A stretch of 64,000 bases of DNA, from NCBI GenBank assembly GCA_964577955.1, contig CAZOAZ010000008.1, positions 62,001-126,000 of the forward strand, in the 5' to 3' direction. The notes under the pieces are model-generated. The model ran no database searches. It was not told the origin of the DNA and was given only the letters and a program-made list of their open reading frames with translations. Position numbers and translations under genes: made by a program. This DNA comes from CADEEX01 sp964577955. GTDB lineage: Bacteria > Acidobacteriota > Vicinamibacteria > Vicinamibacterales > CAVVIG01. Every line of letters begins with the position of its first letter. The stretch's first letter is position 1. Shown here piece by piece: positions 33,184-42,062 of this stretch.

Positions 33184-36102
33184 CTACCGGCGCAGGACGT
33201 CCCCGATGATGCGACTGAGCTCGCTTGGCTCGCAGGGCTTGGTGACCAGCCGCGTGACGCCGGCGGCCTGCGCGATGTCGTGGATGTCCGGCGCGAAGCG
33301 TCCCGACCACACGATGACCGGCAGTTCGGGCCGCAGCCGCCGCACGGTCCGGGTCACGTCGAGGCCGGTCGCTTCCGGCATTTCGTAGTCGGCGATCACC
33401 AGATCGAACGCGCGCGGGTTCGCTTCGAGCGCGGCCAGGGCCGCGCGCACGTCGGTGAACATGCGCACGTGATAGCCGAGGCGCTCGAGTCCCTGTGCCA
33501 CGACCGTGGCCACGGCGCGCTCGTCGTCGAGGAGGAGCAGACGCTCGCCGCGTCCCATGACGGCCGCCGGAGAAGGTTCGTTCTCGACAACCGCATCGCG
33601 CGCCGCCGGAATATAGACGTGGACCGACGTGCCGCGGCCGACCCCGCTTTCGATGGCGATCCCGCCGCCGTGGCTCTGGACGATGCCGAGCACGACCGAC
33701 ATGCCGAGACCGGTGCCCTTCCCGACCGGCTTGGTCGTGAAGAACGGCTCGAAGATGCGCTTCAGCTGCTCGTCGTTCATCCCGGAGCCGTTGTCGGACA
33801 CCGTCAGGCGCACGGCTTCTCCGGGCCGGATGCCGCCGATCCGCAACGCGTCGTTGTGCGTGAGCCCGACCGGCTCGATGCGGATGCCAATCCGTCCCGG
33901 ACCGCCGTCCATCGCATGCCAGGCGTTGGCGCAGAGGTTGATGAGGATCTGATGCATCTGCGTCGGATCGGCCAGGACCGGCGGCACGTCGCGAGCCGTC
34001 GCGAGCTCGATCGCCACATGAGCCGGAATCGTCGCACGGACGAACCGGATCGCTTCGGCCGCCACCTCCGGCAGCGATACCACCCGGTGTTCGTGCTGCT
34101 GATGGCGGCTGAACGCCAGAATCTGCTGCACCAGCGCAATCGCCCGCTGGGCCGCGGTTTCGATTGCGTCAAGACTCTCACCGAGCGGCGCGCCGGCCTC
34201 GGCGTCCAGGCGGGCAATCTCGAGATTGCCGACGATCGCCGTGAGGATGTTGTTGAAGTCGTGCGCGATCCCGCCGGCCATGGTCCCGATCGCCTCGAGC
34301 TTCTGCGATTGAAACAGCTGCCGCTCGAGAAGCCGGCGCTCCTCTTCGGCGTTGCGCCGACCCACGGCGTGCGCCAGCGACACCGCGAACGAGCCCATCA
34401 GCGGGATCAGATCGTCGTCGAACGTGTGCGCCGCGCCGCGGGGGCCGTAGAGCGCGAGGACGCCCACCAGCCGCGTCTGCCGTGCGAGCGGCAGGAGCAG
34501 CGTCGGCCGGAAGCCGCGCCGCTGCGCGTACCGCCGCTCGCGGGATCCGACGGGAAGATCGTCGAGCGTCCGCACGTGCACTGGACGGAGGGCGCTCAGT
34601 TCGCCGTGAAAGAAGCCGAGTTCGCCGACCTTGAGATCGCGGATCTCGTCCTCGATCGGATCGGCGGGGTCGAGCGACCACTCGGCCTGCAACGGGACGC
34701 GCGAGCGATCGGCGGAGTAGATGAAGAGCGCGGCCCGCACGGCGCCGACGAACTCCGCGACGCCCTTCAACGCCTCGTGTACCGCCACGTCGAATTCGTG
34801 CAGGTCCATTTCGATGAACCGTTGCGAGACGACGGCCAGCAGAGATTCGCCTTCGAGGAGACGCGTCAGGCGGGCTTCGGCCCGCTTCGGCTCGGAGATG
34901 TCATGGCAGACACCACGGCACGCGAGCACGCGTCCGGCTTCGTTCTTGATCAGCACGAACCGGACGTTGAGGATGCCGAGCGTGCCGTCGGCGCGGCGGA
35001 CCGCGTGCTCGATTTGACGGGTCTGATGCGTCCCCGGTGAGGCCAGCGCCTGGTTCATCACGTCGACCAGCCGGCGCCGGCTGTCTTCCGGAATGAAGGT
35101 GCGCTGATAGACGTCGAGCGGCATCGCCGCGCCGCCCTGTTCTGCGGCGGTGGTGCGAAGCAGCGTGAACAACCCGTCGTCGCACACGATGCGGCGCGTC
35201 GCCGGATCGAAGTCCCAGTAACCGAGGCTGGCGAGCTCGACGGCGAGCTGGAGTCCCTGTTTCTGCTGGCGCAACGCGTCCTGGGTCAGGTGCTGCGCCG
35301 TCACGTCGACATGGCTTCCAACCAGGCGCGTCGGCCGCCCCGCCTGATCGCGCAAGGCCTTGCCGCGCGCCAGAATCCAGCGGTACGACCCGTCCTTGTG
35401 ACGCAGCCGGAATTCCACTTCGTACTCGCTGCTGCGGCCGTCCAGGTACTCGCGCACGCGCGCCACCGCGCGCTCCTGATCGTCCGGATGCAGGCGCGAT
35501 TCCCAGTCCTCGTACGAGTGGCCGATCTCCCCGGGCTCGTAACCGAGCTGCCGCTTCCACTCGTCGCTGAACACGACCGCGTTGGTCGCAAGATCCCAGT
35601 CCCAGAAACCAACGTCGCCGGCCCGGGCGGCGACCTCCAGACGGATCTGGGCTTCGTGTTCGGCCGCCTCGGCCCGCTTGCGCGCCGTGATGTCCCGGAA
35701 TGTGCAGAGGGTGTCGGGCTCCCCGTTCGCGGCCGTGACAAACGGCACCACCGTGACCGCGATCCAGACACGCTCGCCGTCCGGTTTGCGGATCTCGAGC
35801 ACGGTCTCGGAGTCGCTGCCCTCGCAGAGCAGAACCGGCGACGGACAGGTCGTCGCCCCCGGTGTGCCGTCTTCGGCGACGACCTCCCAGCCGGCGTCGA
35901 GTGGACGGCGGCCGTCCAGCTGCTCGAGCGTGACGCCGAGAATACGAAGCGCGGCGGGATTGCAGTCGATCAGCCCGCCGCGATGGTCGCGGACCACGAC
36001 CCCTTCGGTGAGCGCATCGAGTGTGCGGACCAGATGCCCCTGCGACGCTTGCGGTTGCTCGGTTCCGTGCCTCGCCATCACCACCGCATCAGGTTCCTGC
36101 AC
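33184..36102 (-). CDS. Hybrid histidine kinase (PAS-PAS-PAS-GAF-HisKA-HATPase-REC)
   Basis: A 972-residue soluble hybrid kinase. Three PAS/PAC domains lie at about residues 20-395 (each closing in a PAC-like segment such as GSYRWILARG), then a GAF domain at about 410-565 and HisKA with GGIAHDFNNIL (phospho-His). HATPase_c follows with ILINLCANAWHA and GKGTGLGMSVVLG, then a REC domain with DLVIADYEMPE as acceptor Asp. No transmembrane helix is seen, so it senses a cytoplasmic signal. It overlaps the paralogous gene upstream by 14 nt; ATG 36078 is an alternative start. Confidence 0.9.
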   Translation of the reverse strand: MQEPDAVVMARHGTEQPQASQGHLVRTLDALTEGVVVRDHRGGLIDCNPAALRILGVTLEQLDGRRPLDAGWEVVAEDGTPGATTCPSPVLLCEGSDSETVLEIRKPDGERVWIAVTVVPFVTAANGEPDTLCTFRDITARKRAEAAEHEAQIRLEVAARAGDVGFWDWDLATNAVVFSDEWKRQLGYEPGEIGHSYEDWESRLHPDDQERAVARVREYLDGRSSEYEVEFRLRHKDGSYRWILARGKALRDQAGRPTRLVGSHVDVTAQHLTQDALRQQKQGLQLAVELASLGYWDFDPATRRIVCDDGLFTLLRTTAAEQGGAAMPLDVYQRTFIPEDSRRRLVDVMNQALASPGTHQTRQIEHAVRRADGTLGILNVRFVLIKNEAGRVLACRGVCHDISEPKRAEARLTRLLEGESLLAVVSQRFIEMDLHEFDVAVHEALKGVAEFVGAVRAALFIYSADRSRVPLQAEWSLDPADPIEDEIRDLKVGELGFFHGELSALRPVHVRTLDDLPVGSRERRYAQRRGFRPTLLLPLARQTRLVGVLALYGPRGAAHTFDDDLIPLMGSFAVSLAHAVGRRNAEEERRLLERQLFQSQKLEAIGTMAGGIAHDFNNILTAIVGNLEIARLDAEAGAPLGESLDAIETAAQRAIALVQQILAFSRHQQHEHRVVSLPEVAAEAIRFVRATIPAHVAIELATARDVPPVLADPTQMHQILINLCANAWHAMDGGPGRIGIRIEPVGLTHNDALRIGGIRPGEAVRLTVSDNGSGMNDEQLKRIFEPFFTTKPVGKGTGLGMSVVLGIVQSHGGGIAIESGVGRGTSVHVYIPAARDAVVENEPSPAAVMGRGERLLLLDDERAVATVVAQGLERLGYHVRMFTDVRAALAALEANPRAFDLVIADYEMPEATGLDVTRTVRRLRPELPVIVWSGRFAPDIHDIAQAAGVTRLVTKPCEPSELSRIIGDVLRR

Positions 36103-38686
36103 CGTCCTGACGCGCCAACTGGAGCACCTCGCCGACGATGCGGCTCAGCTCGCTCGGTTCGCAGGGCTTGGTGACCAGGCGTTTGACACCGATCTCACCC
36201 GCCGCCTGGTCGATATCCGGCACGAACCGTCCCGACCACAGCACGATCGGCAGTTCCGGCCGCACCTGCGTGATCGCCTTCGCGACATCGAGGCCGGTAA
36301 TCTCCGGCATCTCGTAGTCGGCGATGACGAGATCGAATTGCAGGGGATCGGCTTGAAACGCGCGAATCGCATCCCGCGGATCGGAGAACGCCTGCACCCG
36401 GTAGCCGAGCCGCTCGAGCGCCTGCGAGACCACCCGGGCAAGCGCAATTTCGTCGTCCAGGAGCAGCAACCGTTCGCCGTGACCGAGCACGGCCTGCCGG
36501 AGCGGTTCGATCGCGCCGATCGCCGACCGCGCCGCGGGGATGTAGACGCGCACGGTGGTGCCTTTGCCGACGGTGCTGTCGATCGTGATGCCGCCGTGAT
36601 GACTCTGCACGATGCCAAGCACGACGGACATCCCGAGGCCGGTCCCCTTCCCGACCGGCTTGGTCGTGAAGAACGGCTCGAAGATGCGCTTCAGCATCTC
36701 CTCGTCCATGCCGCAGCCGTTGTCGGTGACCGTCAGCCGCGCGCACTCGCCGGCGCTGATGCCGCCGATCCGCGCCGCATCGGCGTCGGTCAGCATCACC
36801 GCATCCACTCCGATCTCGATCCGGCCCGGCGACTCCTCCAGCGCGTGCCACGCGTTCGCGCACAAGTTGATCAGAATCTGATGGAGTTGCGTCGGTTCGG
36901 CGAGGACGTGCGGCACACCAGGTCCAATCGACAGATCGATCGCCACGACAGCGGGGATCGTCGCCCTGACGAAGCGAACGGCTTCGGCGGCGATCGCCGG
37001 CAGCGCGACGACGCGCCGCTCGTGCTGATGGTGGCGGCTGAACGCGAGGATCTGCTGGACCAGCGCGGTGGCGCGATCGGCGGCCGTCTCAATCGCCGTC
37101 AGGCTGTCGTCGAGCGCCTGGCCGCCGGCCAGATCCATGCGCGCCAGCTCCAGATTGCCGACGATGGCGGTCAGGATGTTGTTGAAGTCGTGCGCGATCC
37201 CGCCGGCGAGCGTGCCGATCGCCTCGAGCTTCTGCGACTGGAAGAGCTGCCGCTCGAGAAACACCCGCTCCTCCTCGGCGGTGCGTCGCGCGAGCGCATT
37301 CGAGAGTGACACCGCGAACGAGCCGAGCAGCGGCACCAGATCCTGATCGAAGACGTCTTCCTGCCCCCACGGACCGTAGATGATGAAAATTCCGATGAGG
37401 CGCGTATGCGACGCCAGCGGCAGGAGCACCATCGACCGGAACCCGCGCGTCTCGGCGTACTCCCGTTCCGACGATCCGCGCGGCAGATCGCGCATGCCGC
37501 GGAGCAGCACCGGCCGGAACGCGGCCAGCTCCTCGTGGAAATAGCTGTATTGGCCGGTCCTGACGGTCTTGATTTCCTCGCGCAGCGTGTCCGCTGGGTC
37601 CGCGGTCCACTCGAACGGATTCAGGATGCGGCCTTGCTCGCCGTACAGGAAGACCGACGCCCGCACGGCGCCCATGAAGTGCGCGATGGTTTTCAACGCG
37701 TCGAGCACGACGCTGTCGAATTCGCGCATGTCCATCTCGATGAACCGCTGCGACACCGCCGAGAGGACGCTCTCGCCGTCGAGCAGCCGCTCGAGCCGGG
37801 TTTCGATCGCCTTGCGCTCGGTGATGTCCTGATTGACGCCGTAGCACTTGACGATGTTGCCGGCGGCGTCTTTCTCCAGCACGAAGCGGACGCTGACGAC
37901 GGCAAACGTCCCGTCGCCGCGCCGCCAGCGATGTTCGAGCTGCCGCGTCTGCTGTCGTCCCGGTGCCGCGACGGCCTCGTTGAGCGACGAGGTCATCGCC
38001 GCGACGGCATCCTCCGGCAGAAACTCGCTCACGTAGTCGTCGAGCGGCAGCGACAGCGGTCCGCCGCCGTTGTCGGGAATCCGCAGGAGCCGGACGAACG
38101 CCTCGTCGAGGATCAAGTGGCGTGAGTCGGGGTCGAAATTCCAGCGGCCCAGGCTCGCCATCTCCATGGCGAGCATCAATTCTTCTTTCTGTTTCACGAG
38201 CACGCCGCGGGAATCGATCAGCGCGCGCTCGCCCGCCTTCCGCTCGGTGACATCGATATGGCAGCCGACGAGACGGAGCGGCTTGCCTTTCGCGTCGCGG
38301 ATCGCCTCGCCGCGCGCGAGGATCCACCGGTAGGACCCATCTTTGTGGCGCAACCGGAACTCGACGACGTACTCGCGGTTGCGTCCGGCAAGGTACTCGG
38401 AGACGCAGGCGAGCGCGTGTTCGCGGTCGTCCGGGTGCAGGCGGCGCTCCCACTCCAGATAGTGGTTACCGACTTCGTCCGGCTCGTGTCCGATCTGGCG
38501 TTTCCACTCGTCGCTGTAGACCGAAACGCTGCTCAGGAGGTCCCAGTCCCAGAAGCCGACGCCGCCGGCGCGGGCGGCGAGTTCGAGCCGCACGCGGGCT
38601 TCGTGTTCGGCGAGTTCCTGGGAAGAGCGTTCGCGCGGCTTCTTGGCAGGACGTGGGGAACCGGTGGAGCGTCCGCGCTTCGTCAT
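36089..38686 (-). CDS. Hybrid histidine kinase, tandem paralogue (PAS-PAS-GAF-HisKA-HATPase-REC)
   Basis: An 865-residue soluble hybrid kinase, a close paralogue of the gene at 33184. Domain order: a basic N-terminus, two PAS/PAC domains (about 30-290), GAF (about 300-460), HisKA with GGIAHDFNNIL, HATPase_c with ILINLCANAWHA and GKGTGLGMSVVLG, and REC with DLVIADYEMPE near the C-terminus. It lacks the extra N-terminal PAS of its partner. The two overlap by 14 nt and should be co-translated; no separate response regulator with DNA-binding output is adjacent. Confidence 0.9.
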   Translation of the reverse strand: MTKRGRSTGSPRPAKKPRERSSQELAEHEARVRLELAARAGGVGFWDWDLLSSVSVYSDEWKRQIGHEPDEVGNHYLEWERRLHPDDREHALACVSEYLAGRNREYVVEFRLRHKDGSYRWILARGEAIRDAKGKPLRLVGCHIDVTERKAGERALIDSRGVLVKQKEELMLAMEMASLGRWNFDPDSRHLILDEAFVRLLRIPDNGGGPLSLPLDDYVSEFLPEDAVAAMTSSLNEAVAAPGRQQTRQLEHRWRRGDGTFAVVSVRFVLEKDAAGNIVKCYGVNQDITERKAIETRLERLLDGESVLSAVSQRFIEMDMREFDSVVLDALKTIAHFMGAVRASVFLYGEQGRILNPFEWTADPADTLREEIKTVRTGQYSYFHEELAAFRPVLLRGMRDLPRGSSEREYAETRGFRSMVLLPLASHTRLIGIFIIYGPWGQEDVFDQDLVPLLGSFAVSLSNALARRTAEEERVFLERQLFQSQKLEAIGTLAGGIAHDFNNILTAIVGNLELARMDLAGGQALDDSLTAIETAADRATALVQQILAFSRHHQHERRVVALPAIAAEAVRFVRATIPAVVAIDLSIGPGVPHVLAEPTQLHQILINLCANAWHALEESPGRIEIGVDAVMLTDADAARIGGISAGECARLTVTDNGCGMDEEMLKRIFEPFFTTKPVGKGTGLGMSVVLGIVQSHHGGITIDSTVGKGTTVRVYIPAARSAIGAIEPLRQAVLGHGERLLLLDDEIALARVVSQALERLGYRVQAFSDPRDAIRAFQADPLQFDLVIADYEMPEITGLDVAKAITQVRPELPIVLWSGRFVPDIDQAAGEIGVKRLVTKPCEPSELSRIVGEVLQLARQDGAGT

Positions 38687-38772
38687 GGGCGAGCTCCGAT
38701 CGACCGGAGCCCTAGCCGGATCTTATACCCCGTTGTAGGACGCGATCCGACGAAACTTGTCGCGATGAAACG

Positions 38773-39264
38773 CTATCGGTTGCGCGCGGCCTGAACTTCA
38801 ATCTCCAGCAGCGGGCCCTGCGAGGCGAGCGCGGCGATCTGCACCGTCGTGCGCGCGGGCTTGTTCGGCTGTTCTGGCGTTCCAAAGTACTTCGAGTACG
38901 CTCGGTTCATGCCAGCAAAGTCCATTCTGCCGGTCGCGGGATCGGCGAGCATGTAGACCCGCATCATCACGACATCGCCCATGCCCAGCCCCTGCTCCTT
39001 GAGCAGCGTCTCGATCCGGCGGAATGTATTGTCCGCCTGCGCCTCGGTGTTGCCCCATACCGCCGGCGTCCCCTTCGCCGCATCGGCCGGCGTCGCCGCC
39101 GTCGGCAGTTGACCGCTTAGATACAACGTATCGCCCACCCACACGCCGGTGGCGATCCCCGAGTTCGCGGTTTGAATGTGCTTGACGCTTTGCGCGGACG
39201 CGAGCGTTGATCCGATCGCGAGAGCGGCCGCGGCGAGAGTCAGAGATCGAAAGGCGTTGCGCAT
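38773..39264 (-). CDS. Exported RidA-family protein
   Basis: A 163-residue protein with signal peptide RSLTLAAAALAIGSTLASA followed by a RidA/YjgF domain: GVWVGDTLYLSGQLP, ADNTFRRIETLLKEQGLG, MMRVYM, and the Arg of KPARTTVQIAAL that in RidA binds the substrate carboxylate. Cytoplasmic RidA hydrolyses enamines/imines; the exported form's substrate is unknown. ATG 39264 is preferred to GTG 39276 because GAGGA lies five nucleotides upstream of it. Confidence 0.85.
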   Translation of the reverse strand: MRNAFRSLTLAAAALAIGSTLASAQSVKHIQTANSGIATGVWVGDTLYLSGQLPTAATPADAAKGTPAVWGNTEAQADNTFRRIETLLKEQGLGMGDVVMMRVYMLADPATGRMDFAGMNRAYSKYFGTPEQPNKPARTTVQIAALASQGPLLEIEVQAARNR

Positions 39265-39278
39265 GTGGATCCTCACGT

Positions 39279-39317
39279 AATCCGGCCCTGAGCTCCGCCG
39301 AAGGGCCGGACGCCACC
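39279..39317. repeat. GGTGGCGTCCGG palindrome interrupted by a second repeat
   Basis: AATCCGGC and GCCGGACGCCACC, normally contiguous in this family, are split by CCTGAGCTCCGCCGAAGG, itself a palindrome-like word related to 28981-29022. Confidence 0.65.
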
Positions 39318-39321
39318 GCTG

Positions 39322-39807
39322 TTAGCTCTTGCCCTCTTGTAGCGCTCCCCACGTCTCAGGGTCTTGACACAGCAACGTGTCGAGATAGAGCGACGTGTCG
39401 ACTTCCGGAAACTTCGCTCGAATGGCGGCCACGGCACCTGGCACCTTCGCCGGATCCGGCTTCACTTCTTCGTCCTTGATCAGGCCGTTCTCGTGCGCGA
39501 TGCCGAGCGCGTCGAGAAACGCGCCCATCATCTCGCGCTGCTCGGCGAGATGGTAGACGACCAGGGCCCGTGCCGCCACCGCGTCCGGCAGCGTCGAGAG
39601 GTGCGCCAGGTGATGCGTCTTGCGATCGAGATCGAGCGCCAGCACCGATTTCGGCCGGAACTTCTTCTGATTGGCTATCAACAGCACGGCTTGGATCTGA
39701 CTGTCGGTGGCTTCTTCGTCGGACCAGAAGGCCCGTGCCGCGCCGGCACGCTGTTCCTGGGTCATCCGCTTCCAGAGCTTCGAGGGCGTCAACGTCGCAT
39801 CGGTCAT
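39322..39807 (-). CDS. Conserved-looking protein of unknown function
   Basis: A 161-residue protein without signal peptide or membrane segment. It begins with TPSKLWKRMTQEQRAGAARAFW and is predicted largely helical; KKFRPKSVLALDLDRKTHHLA is a basic stretch in the middle. I do not recognise the family. ATG 39807 is chosen because the frame upstream reaches into the divergent gene's upstream region. It lies 40 nt from the divergent methyltransferase gene. Confidence 0.7.
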   Translation of the reverse strand: MTDATLTPSKLWKRMTQEQRAGAARAFWSDEEATDSQIQAVLLIANQKKFRPKSVLALDLDRKTHHLAHLSTLPDAVAARALVVYHLAEQREMMGAFLDALGIAHENGLIKDEEVKPDPAKVPGAVAAIRAKFPEVDTSLYLDTLLCQDPETWGALQEGKS

Positions 39808-39847
39808 GATAGGCTCGTCATCGGCCGGGTAGCCGGACCTCAATCAT

Positions 39848-40531
39848 ATGCAGAAACGGTCGCGCGTGGCGGCGTTCTCGGTCGGCTGGCTCTTCGTCAC
39901 CGCGCTGACCCTGGTCGCGCAGCGGCCCGGCGTGCATCCGATCAGTGGACGCGTGTACGCCGGCGTCATGGGCTATCAGGGCGCCGACTGGCTCGATCGT
40001 CCCGAGCGCGTGGAAGAAGAAGCACCCGATCGCGCGCTCGACGCCCTGAACCTCGCGCCGGGCGCAACCGTGGCCGACGTCGGCGCCGGCTCGGGCTACA
40101 TGTCCGTGAAGATGGCCGAGCGCGTGGGGGCCAGCGGCAAGGTCTACGCGAACGACATCCAGCCCGAAATGCTCACGCTGCTCAGGCGGCGGCTCGATCG
40201 CGAGAAGATCACGAACATCGAACTGGTCCTCGGCACGGTGGACGATCCGAAGCTGCCGGCGAACGCCATCGACCTGATTCTGATGGTCGACGTCTACCAC
40301 GAGTTCCAGGCGCCGCAGATCATGCTGCGGCGGATGCGCGAGTCGCTCAAGCCCGGCGGACGGCTGGTCCTGCTCGAGTACCGCAAGGAAGATCCGTCGA
40401 TCCCGATTCGGCCCGATCACAAGATGTCGGTCGCCGAGGCCAAGCTCGAACTCGAGGCCGAAGGCTTCACGCTCTCCAACGTCGATGAAAGGCTGCCGCG
40501 CCAGCACATTCTGATCTTCACGAAACGATGA
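39848..40531 (+). CDS. Methyltransferase-fold protein with a signal peptide
   Basis: A 227-residue class I methyltransferase. VADVGAGSGYMSVKMAER is motif I (SAM), ANDIQPEML motif Post-I, and LIMVDVYHEF with LKPGGRLVLLEYRK are later motifs. The first 25 residues (SRVAAFSVGWLFVTALTLVAQ) look like a cleavable signal or anchor, which is odd because SAM is cytoplasmic. Start ATG 39848 is the only one that fits. It may act at the inner membrane face with the segment as an anchor. Confidence 0.82.
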   Translation: MQKRSRVAAFSVGWLFVTALTLVAQRPGVHPISGRVYAGVMGYQGADWLDRPERVEEEAPDRALDALNLAPGATVADVGAGSGYMSVKMAERVGASGKVYANDIQPEMLTLLRRRLDREKITNIELVLGTVDDPKLPANAIDLILMVDVYHEFQAPQIMLRRMRESLKPGGRLVLLEYRKEDPSIPIRPDHKMSVAEAKLELEAEGFTLSNVDERLPRQHILIFTKR

Positions 40532-40543
40532 GCGGCCGGGCCT

Positions 40544-40590
40544 GCCCAGCCCCCAGCCCCTAGCCCCCAGCCCCTAGCCCCCAGCCCCAG
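40544..40590. repeat. 7-nt tandem array (CCCCAGC/CCCTAGC)
   Basis: Alternating heptamers CCCCAGC and CCCTAGC run up to, and share a base with, the GTG start of the MBOAT gene at 40590, leaving no room for a ribosome-binding site. Confidence 0.85.
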
Positions 40591-42062
40591 TGTTATTCAC
40601 CGAGCCAACTTTCCTTTTCCTCTTCCTCCCGATCCTGCTGGCGCTCTATTTCGCCGTAGACCTCCGCCGCCTCCTGCACCCGGGTCCATCGACGCACGCC
40701 GCATACGGCAACTGGCTGCTGCTGGTCGGCTCGATCATCTTCTACGCGAAGGGCGGCGGCGTCTTTACGTGGCTGATGCTCGCGTCGATCGCCTTCAACT
40801 ACGTGATGGCGATCGCCGTCGATCGCCAACGCGCGCGCTCCGACCGGGCCGCGCGCCGGGTGCTCGGGCTCGCCGTCACGATCAACCTCGTCGTCCTTGG
40901 CGTGTTCAAGTACGCCAACTTCTTCGTCGAGAACGCCAACATCGTTGGCGGCTGGCTCGGCGCCTCGGGCTTCGAGGTGGCGCCCGTCCTCCTGCCGATC
41001 GGCATCTCGTTCTACACGTTCCACGCCATCTCCTACGTCGTCGACGTCTACCGGCGCGACGCCTCGGCGCAGAAGAGTCCCGTGCATGCGGCGCTGTACC
41101 TGCTGCTCTTTCCGCAGCTGATTGCCGGCCCGATCATCCGCTACCGCGACATCGCCCATCAGCTCGCTCGCCGGGTCGTCACGCTCGACGACTTCGCCGC
41201 CGGCGTCCAGCGTTTCATCATCGGCCTCGGCAAGAAGGTGCTGATCGCGAATGTCGTCGCGGTCCCGGCCGATCGCATCTTCAACATGCCGGCGGCACAG
41301 CTGCACTTCGCGCCGGCGTGGATTGGGGCGCTCTGCTACACCCTCCAGATCTACTTCGACTTCTCCGGCTACTCGGACATGGCGATCGGTCTCGGCCGGA
41401 TGTTCGGCTTCCGCTTTCCGGAGAACTTCCGTTGGCCGTACATCGCGGCGACGGTTCAGGAGTTCTGGCGCCGCTGGCACATGTCGCTGTCGTCCTGGTT
41501 CCGCGACTACCTGTATGTGCCGCTCGGCGGCAACCGCGGATCGCAGGCGTCGATGTACCGGAATCTCGTCACTGTGTTCTTTCTGTGCGGTCTGTGGCAC
41601 GGCGCGAGCTGGAACTTCGTCATCTGGGGTCTCTTTCACGGCACGTTTCTCGTCGTCGAACGGCTCGGCCTGGCGGCGGCGGTGAAGCGCCTCTGGCCGC
41701 CCGTGCAGCACCTGTACCTCCTGACCGTCGTCGTGATCGGCTGGGTCTTCTTCCGCGCGGAGACACTGCCGACGGCTGTCGCGTTCCTGCGAGCGATGTT
41801 CGGGATGGCGTCGCCCGAACCGACGCCGTTCGGCCTCTCCTACTACCTGACCACGGAGGTGTGGCTGGCGCTCATCGCCGGACTGGTCGGTTCCATGCCG
41901 CTCGTCCCGGCACTGGCTCGCTGGCGCGCGGCCCTGGCCAGACGCTGGGAAGGTTTCGGCGTCGACCTGCTCTCGACCGCGGCGCTGATGACCGTGTTCC
42001 TGCTCTGCATCATGCAGATGGCCGCCCGAACCTATAACCCGTTCATCTATTTCCGGTTCTGA
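40590..42062 (+). CDS. MBOAT-family O-acyltransferase (AlgI-like)
   Basis: A 490-residue polytopic membrane protein. It opens LFTEPTFLFLFLPILLALYF as AlgI/DltB proteins do, and has the conserved IYFDFSGYSDMAIGLG, FWRRWHMSLS and CGLWHGASWNFV with the catalytic His. It transfers acetyl groups across the inner membrane for O-acetylation of an exopolysaccharide. Start GTG 40590 abuts a heptamer repeat. Stop and the AlgX-like start overlap (TGATG). Confidence 0.9.
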   Translation: MLFTEPTFLFLFLPILLALYFAVDLRRLLHPGPSTHAAYGNWLLLVGSIIFYAKGGGVFTWLMLASIAFNYVMAIAVDRQRARSDRAARRVLGLAVTINLVVLGVFKYANFFVENANIVGGWLGASGFEVAPVLLPIGISFYTFHAISYVVDVYRRDASAQKSPVHAALYLLLFPQLIAGPIIRYRDIAHQLARRVVTLDDFAAGVQRFIIGLGKKVLIANVVAVPADRIFNMPAAQLHFAPAWIGALCYTLQIYFDFSGYSDMAIGLGRMFGFRFPENFRWPYIAATVQEFWRRWHMSLSSWFRDYLYVPLGGNRGSQASMYRNLVTVFFLCGLWHGASWNFVIWGLFHGTFLVVERLGLAAAVKRLWPPVQHLYLLTVVVIGWVFFRAETLPTAVAFLRAMFGMASPEPTPFGLSYYLTTEVWLALIAGLVGSMPLVPALARWRAALARRWEGFGVDLLSTAALMTVFLLCIMQMAARTYNPFIYFRF

